Source: CBDAQR01 sp965199055 (GTDB lineage: Bacteria > Pseudomonadota > Gammaproteobacteria > Pseudomonadales > Halieaceae). From it: 64,000 nt of DNA. The notes under the pieces were generated by a model. The model was not told where the DNA came from and searched no databases. It saw only the letters and a list, made by a program, of their open reading frames with translations. This document shows, piece after piece, positions 15,778-24,593 of this stretch; position 1 is the first letter of the stretch, and each line of letters opens with the position of its first letter. Made by a program: the position numbers and the translations under genes. The stretch lies in NCBI GenBank assembly GCA_965199055.1, contig CBDAQR010000003.1:2294001-2358000 (forward strand). The letters run 5' to 3'.

Positions 15778-17340
15778 CTATCGAACTTGCGGCGGTACCG
15801 AGAAGGTGTGGAACGGTGCCGGTGTGGGCACTGTCCACTCCAGGCCTTCCGCGCCTTCCCAGACTTTCTCGTCGCTGATCGGCTTGCCGGCGACAATGGT
15901 CGCGATCACGTTGTACAGGAACAGCAGCTGCGAGGCGCCGTAGATGAACGCACCGATGCTGGACATCATGTTGAAGTCCGCAAACTGCAGAGCGTAGTCC
16001 GGAATACGACGCGGCATACCCGCCAGGCCCACAAAGTGCTGCGGGAAGAAGGTAATGTTGAAGCCAATGAACGAGATCCAGAAGTGGGTCTTGCCCATGG
16101 TTTCGTTGTACATCTTGCCGCACCACTTGGGCAGCCAGTAGTACACCGCCGCCGTCATGGAGAACACCGCACCCGCCACCATCACATAATGGAAGTGGGC
16201 AACGACGAAGTAGCTGTCGTGATACTGGAAGTCACTCGGCGCGATAGACAACATCAGCCCGGTGAAACCACCAATCGTGAACAGCACCACGAACCCGATA
16301 CAGAACAGCATCGGTGTTTCAAAGGTCATGGCGCCTCGCCACATGGTAGTAATCCAATTGAACACTTTCACACCGGTGGGCACCGCAATCAGCATGGTGG
16401 CGTACATAAAGAAGAGCTCGCCAGCAATGGGCATGCCTACCGTATACATGTGGTGAGCCCACACGATGAAAGACAGGAATGCGATCGAAGCGGTGGCATA
16501 CACCATTGAGTCATAGCCGAACAGCGGCTTGCGGGCGAAGGTCGGGATGATCTGTGAGACCACGCCGAAGGCCGGCAGAATAATGATATACACCTCGGGG
16601 TGACCGAAGAACCAGAAGATATGCTGGAACAGTACCGGGTCACCACCACCAGCGGCAGAAAAGAAGCTGGTGCCAAAGTGGATATCCATCAACATCATGG
16701 TTACCGCGCCCGCCAGCACCGGCATTACCGCAATAAGCAGGTAAGCGGTAATGAACCAGGTCCATACGAACAGTGGCATCTTCATGTAAGTCATGCCAGG
16801 CGCACGCAGGTTCATCACGGTCGCAACAATATTGATCGAGCCCATGATTGATGACAGACCCAGGATGTGGACACCGAAAATGAAGTAGGTGACTGAAGGC
16901 GGCGCATAGGTCGTCGACAGCGGCGCATAAAACGTCCAGCCAAAGGCGGGGCCGCCACCTTCCATGAACAGCGTAGAGGCCAGCAGCAGGAACGCCGGAG
17001 GCAGAATCCAGAAGCTCCAGTTATTCATCCGCGGCAGGGCCATGTCCGGCGCCCCGATCATCATCGGGATCATCCAGTTGGCCAGACCCACAAAGGCCGG
17101 CATGATGGCACCGAACACCATCACCAGACCGTGCATGGTGGTCATTTGATTAAAGAACTCGGGCTCAACCAGCTGCATGCCGGGCTGGAACAGCTCGGCG
17201 CGAATGATCATCGCAAAGGCGCCGCCGAGTAGGAACATCGAGAAACTGAACCACATGTACATGGTTCCGATGTCTTTGTGGTTGGTGGCAAACAGCCACC
17301 GTTTGAGGCCCTTGGCAGGACCGTGATGATGATCTCCCAT
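15778..17340 (-). CDS. ctaD: Cytochrome c oxidase subunit I (aa3 type)
   Basis: 520 residues, twelve transmembrane helices. Visible ligands and signatures are the low-spin haem histidine in MTTMHGLVMVFG, the CuB histidine and cross-linked tyrosine in FWFFGHPEVYIIILPAFG, the histidine pair in WAHHMYTVG, and the HDSYFVVAHFHYVM segment holding the remaining haem ligands. It reduces O2 to water and pumps protons. The gene begins 9 bases after ctaC. Confidence 0.97.
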   Translation of the reverse strand: MGDHHHGPAKGLKRWLFATNHKDIGTMYMWFSFSMFLLGGAFAMIIRAELFQPGMQLVEPEFFNQMTTMHGLVMVFGAIMPAFVGLANWMIPMMIGAPDMALPRMNNWSFWILPPAFLLLASTLFMEGGGPAFGWTFYAPLSTTYAPPSVTYFIFGVHILGLSSIMGSINIVATVMNLRAPGMTYMKMPLFVWTWFITAYLLIAVMPVLAGAVTMMLMDIHFGTSFFSAAGGGDPVLFQHIFWFFGHPEVYIIILPAFGVVSQIIPTFARKPLFGYDSMVYATASIAFLSFIVWAHHMYTVGMPIAGELFFMYATMLIAVPTGVKVFNWITTMWRGAMTFETPMLFCIGFVVLFTIGGFTGLMLSIAPSDFQYHDSYFVVAHFHYVMVAGAVFSMTAAVYYWLPKWCGKMYNETMGKTHFWISFIGFNITFFPQHFVGLAGMPRRIPDYALQFADFNMMSSIGAFIYGASQLLFLYNVIATIVAGKPISDEKVWEGAEGLEWTVPTPAPFHTFSVPPQVR

Positions 17341-17349
17341 AACTAGTCC

Positions 17350-18534
17350 TTAGCCTCCCTTCTTAAAGTTGTACACATCGACCGGCTGGGTCATATCACC
17401 CATGTTATTGCCGAAGGCGTTGCGCTGGTATGTCGTGACGGCCGCGAGGTCAACGTCGTTCAGCTGACCACCGAAGGCCTGCATGGCCGTGCCAGGGACA
17501 CCATTGACGATGGAGTCGAGGTGGCCAGCCATGTCACCCATGGCAATCGCACTGCCGGCAATCGCCTTACCCACACCGCCTTCTCCATTGGCGCCGTGAC
17601 AGGCAGCACAGGAGCGGTCATAGACTTCTTTACCGCGGACAACCAGGTCGTCCAGGGTAAAGGTCTGTGCCATCAGCTCTTTGATTTCTGCAGCTTCGGC
17701 CTGCTTACCCGCCAGCCACTCTGCGTATTCTTCTTTGCTAACCACATTAACAACGACCGGCATGAAGCCGTGGTCTTTGCCACACAGCTCAGCACACTGA
17801 CCGCGGTAAACACCTTCTTTGTCCGTACGCGTCCAGGTCTCGTTGATAAAGCCGGGGATGGCGTCTTTCTTCACTGCCAGGTCGGGTACCCACCAGGAAT
17901 GAATCACGTCGTAGGCGGTGATCAGGAAGCGCACCTTGGTATCCGCCGGGATGACCACGGGCTCATCGACCTCAAGCAGGTAGTGCTCGCCCTTCGCTTC
18001 ACTGTTGTAAATTTCTTCTTTGGGGGTACGAAGATTGGAGAAAAACACGACGTTTTCGCCGTCTTCATTCAGGTACTCATACTTCCACTTCCACTGATAG
18101 CCGGTCACCAAAATATCCAGCTCCGCATCCTCCGTGTCGTACACCTCCAGAAGAGTGCTCGTCGCAGGTACCGCCATAAAGAGAAGAATAAGGAAGGGGA
18201 CAACCGTCCAGGCCACCTCCACTTTAGTGCTCTCATGAAAGGTGGCAGGTGTTACACCACGTGACTTGCGGTGCATAAATATCGAATAAAACATTACCCC
18301 GAATACCAGAACCCCAATCACTACACAGATCCAGAAGATCGTCATATGCAGGTCGTAGATGCTCTGGCCAACGGAAGTGACCCCCACTGGCATGTTAACC
18401 GCGTTGACTTTGGAATCATCGGACCAGGCCAAGCTGCTAAACGTCGCCAACAGCATCAGCACAGGACCAAGAGTCAACTGAACCAGCCTGTCGGCGAGCC
18501 CTTTCGCTCTAAAACACATTTCCCGTGTCTCCAT
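17350..18534 (-). CDS. ctaC: Cytochrome c oxidase subunit II with fused cytochrome c domain
   Basis: 394 residues: signal peptide, two transmembrane helices (about 65-90 and 110-130) and a cupredoxin domain with the CuA ligands IHSWWVPD and CAELCGKDHGFM (about residues 240-260). A C-terminal cytochrome c domain has CAACH (about 313) and a distal methionine region (GTAMQAFGG). The fused cytochrome makes this a caa3-like subunit II, common in gammaproteobacteria. It accepts electrons from cytochrome c4/c5. First gene of the oxidase operon. Confidence 0.95.
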   Translation of the reverse strand: METREMCFRAKGLADRLVQLTLGPVLMLLATFSSLAWSDDSKVNAVNMPVGVTSVGQSIYDLHMTIFWICVVIGVLVFGVMFYSIFMHRKSRGVTPATFHESTKVEVAWTVVPFLILLFMAVPATSTLLEVYDTEDAELDILVTGYQWKWKYEYLNEDGENVVFFSNLRTPKEEIYNSEAKGEHYLLEVDEPVVIPADTKVRFLITAYDVIHSWWVPDLAVKKDAIPGFINETWTRTDKEGVYRGQCAELCGKDHGFMPVVVNVVSKEEYAEWLAGKQAEAAEIKELMAQTFTLDDLVVRGKEVYDRSCAACHGANGEGGVGKAIAGSAIAMGDMAGHLDSIVNGVPGTAMQAFGGQLNDVDLAAVTTYQRNAFGNNMGDMTQPVDVYNFKKGG

Positions 18535-18784
18535 ATTTCATAGTTTTTTTTAACCCGAAGTTTGCCTTGCTCTCGAGCAGGGAACACGCCCGCGCTTGGC
18601 GATAGTGCCAATTGCTGGATATTGTCGTGGAATACCTCAGAGCGCCGGGTGCGGCAAATCGCCGCGCATTATACTCGAAAACTCCCCCGAGGACACTACG
18701 CCCCCTGTGATTAGTTTACTGGTAAGTAACTGATTGTAGCGGGGTTTACCGATGCAACATTGATACAGGACAATATCGGTACAT
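18535..18784. promoter_or_regulatory. Divergent intergenic region, ctaC / MATE
   Basis: 250 bases without a gene. A minus-strand TATAAT (18673-18668) is a plausible -10 for the cox operon and implies a leader of about 125 bases, but no good -35 is seen 17 bases upstream. A small palindrome around CTCGAG lies near 18573 in that leader. The MATE promoter must lie in the right half; I see no convincing hexamer pair. Confidence 0.4.
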
Positions 18785-20107
18785 ATGCCCACCCCCTCAA
18801 GCTTAAACCACAAGATATGGCAGATCGCCTGGCCGGCGATCTTGTCCAATATCTCGATACCCCTACTGGGTATAGTCGATACAGCCATTCTCGGCCACCT
18901 GGACAGTACACGCTATCTGGGCGCCGTTGCGATTGGCGCCAGTATTTTGTCTTTTTTGTACTGGGGGTTCGGTTTCCTGCGCATGGGTACGACGGGGCTG
19001 GTCGCCAGGGCAGTGGGTGCGAACGATCAGCGCGGGGAGTTGGGCGTTATCCTGCAATCTATCGCACTGGCACTGGTTTTGGCGGCTCTCGTGGTGGCTC
19101 TGCACCCGCTATGGATGGGCCTCGGGGTCTGGTTGATGCAGCCGGGGCCGGAACTGGCGCCGCTGACACAGAGCTATCTGGAAATCCGCATATACAGTGC
19201 GCCCGCGGTATTGATCACCTATGCCATCGTGGGCTGGTTTATCGGGCACCAGAACACGCGCTGGCCGATGGTGTTCGTGGTTATCACCAATCTATTGAAC
19301 ATACTTTTGGACATTGTGTTCATCGTAATATTGGACATGAGGAGCGATGGAGCGGCGCTGGCGACCCTTATTGCAGAGTACGTCGGCGCCGGTCTCGCCA
19401 TTATTGCGTTGCTAAAGAACCTGAACACCGACGCGATAGCTGCCGTGCGCAAAGAACTGCTGAGACTCGCGAGTTACCGCGCATTGTTGAGCAGTAATGC
19501 TCATCTCTTCGTTCGCACCGTGTGTCTGTTATTTGGCTTCGCCTTTTTTACCGCAATGAGCACGCGCTTGGGCACCTCTACTCTCGCTGCCAATACGATC
19601 ATGCTGCAGCTACTCATGCTGGTGGCCTACGGCCTCGACGGTTTCGCTTTTGCGGCGGAGGGGCTCGCCGGCAATGCCGCGGGCGCCCGCGACTTGCCAC
19701 GTTTCTACCAGGTCGTTGCCGCCTGCTGGCGCTGGAGCCTCGGCAACACGGCACTGGTCTGTGTGGCCTATGCAGCTGGCGGACCCTGGATCTATCCACT
19801 TTTCACCTCGCACATCGAGGTGCTAAACCAGCTGCATGCCTATCACTACTGGCTGGTACTGATGCCTCTGGTGGCTGTCTGGTCTTACATGCTGGACGGC
19901 ATATTTATTGGCACTGCAAGAACCCGCTACATGATGCATACCATGCTCATCTCTCTATGCCTGGTATACATGCCGGCCTGGTATCTGTTGCAAGACTGGG
20001 GCAACAACGGCCTGTGGCTGGCATTCATTCTCTTCAACGGGATGCGCGGCGCCAGCCTGGCCTGGTGTTACCAGCGGATCAGCGCTCGCAACGGCTGGCT
20101 GGACTAG
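18785..20107 (+). CDS. MATE family efflux transporter (DinF-like)
   Basis: 440 residues with twelve membrane segments. The N-terminal IWQIAWPAILSNISIPLLGIVDTAILGHL is the DinF-subfamily signature, with the MRMGTTGLVARAVG-type loop (FLRMGTTGLVARAVGANDQ) near residue 65. It probably exports cationic compounds using Na+ or H+. No strong Shine-Dalgarno is seen at the chosen ATG. Convergent/divergent neighbours show no functional link. Confidence 0.88.
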   Translation: MPTPSSLNHKIWQIAWPAILSNISIPLLGIVDTAILGHLDSTRYLGAVAIGASILSFLYWGFGFLRMGTTGLVARAVGANDQRGELGVILQSIALALVLAALVVALHPLWMGLGVWLMQPGPELAPLTQSYLEIRIYSAPAVLITYAIVGWFIGHQNTRWPMVFVVITNLLNILLDIVFIVILDMRSDGAALATLIAEYVGAGLAIIALLKNLNTDAIAAVRKELLRLASYRALLSSNAHLFVRTVCLLFGFAFFTAMSTRLGTSTLAANTIMLQLLMLVAYGLDGFAFAAEGLAGNAAGARDLPRFYQVVAACWRWSLGNTALVCVAYAAGGPWIYPLFTSHIEVLNQLHAYHYWLVLMPLVAVWSYMLDGIFIGTARTRYMMHTMLISLCLVYMPAWYLLQDWGNNGLWLAFILFNGMRGASLAWCYQRISARNGWLD

Positions 20108-20167
20108 CACTTTAGCCTGTTTGTACTAGCCTTATCAGACTCTGTTCATGAGCCGGGAGACGCGCGC

Positions 20168-20794
20168 ATGGGCACCGACAGCATTCGCAGTATCATCGCC
20201 GCTGCCATCGAACAGGAAGTGCAGCTGGGCACCCTTGAGTCTGAGTTTCTCCAGCGCTTACCCGAGCTCGGGAGCTATCTGCAGCTTCCCCCGCAATCAC
20301 CCGCAAAGGCATTGGTGGCATTCGTCGTGCGTTATATCGAGTATGTGCCGGACTCTATTGAAACCGTATCTCAGCGTGGCGCAGAGCTGGACTTAAGCAC
20401 TTCGGTTAATCCCTTTTTACACATGGCAGAAGACTTCTTCCTGGCACCGCCAGAGGACCTGGGAGAAAATTCGGGACTCAAGGCCTTAATGGATGAAGCT
20501 TTTCTCGCTCAGCGCCTGACCGAAGAGCTCAATGATCGTCATATTCAGCTCAAGCGCACGCAGCTCATGCCTGTGGACATGACCAGGGCCAATATTATCG
20601 TGCATTACCTGATCGGCGATGAGCTGGCCAATCGATTAGATGCCCTGGTTCAGCAGAGCGTGAGCCGACTGGTAGACGGAGAGCAGTTGTTTCGCCGCTT
20701 TGAGCCAGAAAACGATACCGACGCCAGCTTACTCGCGCTGTGGCAGGGCTTGCCCTGTCTGAGTCGCGATTCGTCGATCGACTTGAGAATCTGA
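20168..20794 (+). CDS. Conserved-looking hypothetical protein, 208 residues
   Basis: I do not recognise this family. The protein is soluble, acidic and predicted mostly helical, with no signal peptide, membrane segment, cysteine pair or nucleotide-binding motif. The codon use matches its neighbours and the reading frame is continuous, so it is very probably a real gene. The middle (about 85-165) is rich in charged amphipathic helix, and the C-terminus ends SIDLRI. It follows the MATE gene by 60 bases on the same strand and converges on yheV with 3 bases between stop codons. Confidence 0.7.
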   Translation: MGTDSIRSIIAAAIEQEVQLGTLESEFLQRLPELGSYLQLPPQSPAKALVAFVVRYIEYVPDSIETVSQRGAELDLSTSVNPFLHMAEDFFLAPPEDLGENSGLKALMDEAFLAQRLTEELNDRHIQLKRTQLMPVDMTRANIIVHYLIGDELANRLDALVQQSVSRLVDGEQLFRRFEPENDTDASLLALWQGLPCLSRDSSIDLRI

Positions 20795-20797
20795 ACG

Positions 20798-21058
20798 CTA
20801 ACGCTCGTCCGAATCCGATGGCCCACTGGGATTACTTTGACCAGGCTCCACTAAACGGACGGCTTCGGGAGTGGTCTCCACCAGTCTCGCCGCTGGCCGG
20901 TTGACGCGAGTCGCGGGTTCGACAGGGCTTTCTTGCGGCCGTAAATCACTGAAGCCACAGCTGACACATTCTCGTGTGTCGGTTTCAGTGTCGACAACTA
21001 TCTTGTCCTGTGCGCCGCAACGCGGGCAAACCGCTCCGGCAATGAAACGACGCGGCAT
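20798..21058 (-). CDS. yheV: YheV-like zinc-ribbon protein
   Basis: 86 residues. The N-terminal MPRRFIAGAVCPRCGAQDK and ECVSCGF supply two CxxC pairs forming a zinc ribbon, matching the short YheV family (E. coli YheV is about 66 residues). The C-terminal half is a low-complexity, proline/valine-rich tail not needed for the fold. Function unknown. It is four bases downstream of aroE and likely in the hemF-aroE transcript. Confidence 0.8.
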   Translation of the reverse strand: MPRRFIAGAVCPRCGAQDKIVVDTETDTRECVSCGFSDLRPQESPVEPATRVNRPAARLVETTPEAVRLVEPGQSNPSGPSDSDER

Positions 21059-21062
21059 CGAC

Positions 21063-21893
21063 TCAGCCTCCTTCCAGCAATGCCCGCAGCTCTACGATAA
21101 CCGGCGCGGTCTGGGGGCGCTGACCCCGCCAGAGATAGAAGGCCTCTGCGGCCTGTTCAACTAACATGCCGAGACCATCGGCTACCGCCCAAGCGGTATT
21201 CTGCGCCGCCCAACGCATAAACACCGTGGGCTCTGCGCCGTACATCATGTCATAGCAGCAGCTGCGCTCAGTTAGCAGGGTTTCAGGTAGCGGGGGCAAC
21301 TCTCCCACCAGGCTGGCGCTGGTTCCATTAATAATCAGGTCAAACTGGCCATCGCCAAGCCGCTCATAGCCGCCACCCGATACCGGTCCAAGAGCAACAA
21401 ACTGTTGCGCCAATTCACTTGCCCGGGCGGCCGTGCGATTGACGATAAGCAATTCGCTGGGCTTTTCTTTCAACAACAGCTCGAGTACCCCACGCACCGC
21501 TCCGCCAGCGCCCAGCACCAGAACCCGGTTACCGCTAATGCTCCACCCCAGGTTGGCCACCATATCTCTGACCAGGCCAATGCCATCCGTGTTGTCGCCA
21601 AAAATACTGCCGTCCTCTTCCTTGCGCAGCGTGTTCACTGCCTGCGCCAATCGTGCACGCTCACTGTGCATGTCGGCAAACTCGAAGGCATCGTGCTTAT
21701 AGGGAACGGTGATGTTAAGGCCGCGTCCGCCATTGGCAAAGAATTGCTGCGCCGCGGACGTAAAGCGGCCCTGCTCGACGAGGATGGCGCGATACTGCAG
21801 ATCCTGCTCACACTGCCTGGCAAATTCAGCATGTATCCAGGGCGACCGTGAATGTCGCACCGGGTTGCCAAACACTGCATATTTATCCGTCAC
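21063..21893 (-). CDS. aroE: Shikimate dehydrogenase
   Basis: 276 residues. Shikimate-binding segments are RHSRSPWIHAEFA (about 14-26) and NITVPYKHDAFEFAD (catalytic Lys, about 60-74). The NADP loop is VLGAGGAVRGVL (about 127-138), with NRTAARA following. It reduces 3-dehydroshikimate in aromatic amino-acid synthesis. The start is GTG (21893-21891), one base after the hemF stop codon, supporting coupling to hemF. Confidence 0.95.
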   Translation of the reverse strand: MTDKYAVFGNPVRHSRSPWIHAEFARQCEQDLQYRAILVEQGRFTSAAQQFFANGGRGLNITVPYKHDAFEFADMHSERARLAQAVNTLRKEEDGSIFGDNTDGIGLVRDMVANLGWSISGNRVLVLGAGGAVRGVLELLLKEKPSELLIVNRTAARASELAQQFVALGPVSGGGYERLGDGQFDLIINGTSASLVGELPPLPETLLTERSCCYDMMYGAEPTVFMRWAAQNTAWAVADGLGMLVEQAAEAFYLWRGQRPQTAPVIVELRALLEGG

Positions 21894-21894
21894 A

Positions 21895-22809
21895 TCAGGG
21901 CTCCAGCCAATTTCTGCCGGTGAGGAATTCTTCGGTCAGTCGGGCTTCCTCGCTGCCAGGCTCCGGACAATAGTCGTATTCCCAACGCACTAATGGTGGC
22001 AGGGACATCAGGATCGATTCGGTGCGACCATCCGATTGCAAACCAAACAAGGTGCCACGGTCGTAAACCAGGTTGAACTCGACATAGCGGCCGCGTCGGT
22101 AGAGCTGAAACTCGCGTTCACGCTCACCCCAGGGATCGTCGCGACGACGCTGCACAATAGGCAGGTAGGCGGGTAGATAGGCATCGCCAATTGCCCTGAC
22201 AAAGCGGAATGTTGTGTCGAAATCCCACTCATTGAGATCGTCGAAGAACAGGCCGCCGACACCCCGCGGCTCATCGCGATGGCGCAGGTAAAAATAGTCG
22301 TCACACCACTGCTTGAAGCGCGGATAAACCTCTTCTCCAAAGGGTGTGCAGGCATCGTGGGCCACCTGATGCCAGTGGCGGCAGTCCTCTTCCACTGCGT
22401 AATAAGGAGTCAGGTCAAAGCCTCCGCCAAACCACCACACAGGTTCAGCGCCTTCTTTCTCCGCCACAAACAGGCGCACATTGGCATGAGAAGTGGGTAC
22501 TCTTGGGTTTTCCGGGTGTATAACCAGCGACACACCCATGGCCTGAAAACTGCGTCCTGCTAGCTCTGGACGAGAGGCCGAGGCCGACGCCGGCAGAGAC
22601 GGTCCGGCGACGTGAGAAAAATTTACCCCCGCCTTTTCAAAGACGCGGCCAGATTCCAATACTCGACTGCGGCCGCCACCACCCCCGGGCCGCTCCCAGG
22701 CGTCCTCACGAAAACCATCGCCACCATCTTCCGCCGCCAACGCGGAGCAGATACTGTCCTGGAGACCCAGAAAATAGGCCTTGCACTCGTCGATCGCTAT
22801 CTGCGTCAT
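21895..22809 (-). CDS. hemF: Oxygen-dependent coproporphyrinogen III oxidase
   Basis: 304 residues of the aerobic HemF family. Signatures include the glycine-rich GGGGRSRVL stretch, FSHVAGPSLP, HPENPRVPTSHANVRLF, the WWFGGGFDLTPYY motif, KQWCDDYFYLRHRDEPRGVGGLFFDDL and the C-terminal FNLVYDRGTLFGLQS...SLPP. It converts coproporphyrinogen III to protoporphyrinogen IX, feeding the haem made into haem A by CyoE and CtaA nearby. Order tsaC-hemF-aroE resembles the Pseudomonas arrangement. Confidence 0.97.
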   Translation of the reverse strand: MTQIAIDECKAYFLGLQDSICSALAAEDGGDGFREDAWERPGGGGGRSRVLESGRVFEKAGVNFSHVAGPSLPASASASRPELAGRSFQAMGVSLVIHPENPRVPTSHANVRLFVAEKEGAEPVWWFGGGFDLTPYYAVEEDCRHWHQVAHDACTPFGEEVYPRFKQWCDDYFYLRHRDEPRGVGGLFFDDLNEWDFDTTFRFVRAIGDAYLPAYLPIVQRRRDDPWGEREREFQLYRRGRYVEFNLVYDRGTLFGLQSDGRTESILMSLPPLVRWEYDYCPEPGSEEARLTEEFLTGRNWLEP

Positions 22810-22824
22810 ATAAGATCCTCCCCC

Positions 22825-23391
22825 TTATCCGGCCCGGATGGTCTCGCCAGTCAGCAAATCTCGGATGGTTGAAGGGCGATTAGCGCCGCCAAGGTTTCCG
22901 GGTACGATGTCGTCGATATCGGTTCCAAAATACGCCTGCAACTCGGAGAGTTCCCTGGCCTCTGGCTGACCCGCAGGATTTGCGGAAGTTGATATTAAGG
23001 GGCTCTGCACAGCCAGACACAGCTGTTGCACAACCGGGTGAGCACTTACTCGCACCGCAACCGTTTGGTGGTCGCCTGTCACCCAATCTCCAAACCTGTT
23101 CTGATGAGGGATTAGCCAGGTTACCGGGCCCGGCCAGGACTGCTCAAGGCGAGACAATTGTTCGGTACTTAATCCATCCAACAGATTTTCCAATTGCTGC
23201 ATTGAGGCGGCGATCAGTATCAGGCCTTTGCTGCGGGGTCGCTGCTTCAAATCGAGAATACGCTGCACCGCGGCCTCATTGGCAGGGTCACAGCCCAAGC
23301 CCCACACCGCTTCGGTCGGGTAGGCAATGACGCCGCCGGCACGGACGACTGCGGCAGCCTGCTGAATCCGCAGGGGGACCTGCTTACCCAT
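22825..23391 (-). CDS. tsaC: Threonylcarbamoyl-AMP synthase (TsaC/YrdC/Sua5 family)
   Basis: 188 residues from the ATG at 23391, which has GGGAG seven bases upstream. An in-frame GTG eight codons earlier is less likely. The YrdC-fold motifs are GGVIAYPTEAVWGLGCDP, LKQRPRSKGLILIA, PGPVTWLIP, VRVSAHP and LISTSANPAGQPE. It makes threonylcarbamoyl-AMP for tRNA t6A37 modification. Near hemF and dprA as in other gammaproteobacteria. Confidence 0.93.
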   Translation of the reverse strand: MGKQVPLRIQQAAAVVRAGGVIAYPTEAVWGLGCDPANEAAVQRILDLKQRPRSKGLILIAASMQQLENLLDGLSTEQLSRLEQSWPGPVTWLIPHQNRFGDWVTGDHQTVAVRVSAHPVVQQLCLAVQSPLISTSANPAGQPEARELSELQAYFGTDIDDIVPGNLGGANRPSTIRDLLTGETIRAG

Positions 23392-23452
23392 CGGTTTCTC
23401 CCATTCCGGATTCACGGTCAGGTGGGTGGTGAAGAGCGCGGAATTTTAGCAA

Positions 23453-24556
23453 TTACTTGCGCATATACAAGCCATCTCTGTTTTCCAGCAATCCGAGCAG
23501 TTCGAGTTCTACCAAGCCCGACATTGTCGCGGAAACCGGCCACTCAAGCTGCAGCGCCAGCTCATCCACTGATACGGGCGCATAGCCGACCCGGTTCATG
23601 AGTTCACGCCATTGCGCGGGTACTATCGAGTCGCCGCTATCCTGCGCTGGGCAGTGCAGCCTATGCGCAACACAAAGACTACCAAGTTGGTCGATGGCAC
23701 CTTCTACCAGCATCGCCCCCTCCCTGATCAGCGCATGGCAGCCGCGCCCACCGGGATCATAGATCGAGTGCGGCAGTGCAAACACCTCGCGATTTTGCTC
23801 CAGCGCCGTTCTGGCTGTAATCAGCGAACCGCTGCGCAAGGCGGCTTCGATCACCAGCACGCCCGCACATAAACCACTGACCAAGCGGTTGCGCTGCGGA
23901 AACGCCTCACGGCGCGGGGGTGAACCGGGAGGAAACTCTGTTAGCAACAGGCCCTGCTGCTCTATATCAGTCGCGAGCCGATCATGGCGACGGGGGTACA
24001 CCCTATCGACCCCCGTTGCCATAACGGCAATGGTCGCGCCACCTGCCTGCAGCGCACCACGGTGTGCAGAGGCGTCAATGCCCAAGGCGAGCCCGCTACA
24101 GACCAGGAATCCCGCTCGCACCAGATCAGCGGCAATCTCCCGAGCCGCCCGACTGCCGTTTGCAGTGGCATTGCGGCTGCCCACAATAGCCAGCGCAGGT
24201 TGTTGCAACCAGCACAGGTCTCCCCGGTAATAGAGCAGTGGGGGTGGATCATAGATCTGCCGCAATAGCGGTGGATAAAGCGCAGACGCCAGTGGCAACA
24301 AACCAGCGTTCAGCGCCCCCAGGGTATGCCGATCCGAATCAGCTTGCTGCCAGAGCGGGTGCCCGTCATTGGCAATTACGGCGCGACGCTGGCGCAGCAC
24401 CTCGTGGTTGGCGCCGGCTGCGAGCCAGTCGCTCTCCGCAGCATGCAAAAGTTCACGTGGGTCGTCATAGCGAGCTATGAGCTTGCGCAAAGTACTGGCA
24501 GTGCAGCCAGGAAGGCGCGCCAGCAACAGCCAGTGAAGATCGTCTTCGCTGTCCAT
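23453..24556 (-). CDS. dprA: DNA-processing protein DprA
   Basis: 367 residues. A short helix-hairpin-like N-terminal region precedes the Rossmann-like DprA core with IVGSRNATANGSRAAREIA, VCSGLALGIDASAHRGAL, GVDRVYPRRH, PQRNRLVSGLCAGVLVIEA and SGSLITARTALEQNREVFALPHS. A C-terminal winged-helix DML1-like domain covers about 305-367. It loads RecA on incoming single-stranded DNA during natural transformation. Between the LysM gene and tsaC; 37 bases separate it from the LysM gene. Confidence 0.94.
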   Translation of the reverse strand: MDSEDDLHWLLLARLPGCTASTLRKLIARYDDPRELLHAAESDWLAAGANHEVLRQRRAVIANDGHPLWQQADSDRHTLGALNAGLLPLASALYPPLLRQIYDPPPLLYYRGDLCWLQQPALAIVGSRNATANGSRAAREIAADLVRAGFLVCSGLALGIDASAHRGALQAGGATIAVMATGVDRVYPRRHDRLATDIEQQGLLLTEFPPGSPPRREAFPQRNRLVSGLCAGVLVIEAALRSGSLITARTALEQNREVFALPHSIYDPGGRGCHALIREGAMLVEGAIDQLGSLCVAHRLHCPAQDSGDSIVPAQWRELMNRVGYAPVSVDELALQLEWPVSATMSGLVELELLGLLENRDGLYMRK

Positions 24557-24593
24557 GTCTCATCCCTGATCATGGGCAGCGCGTGTCGGTGTC

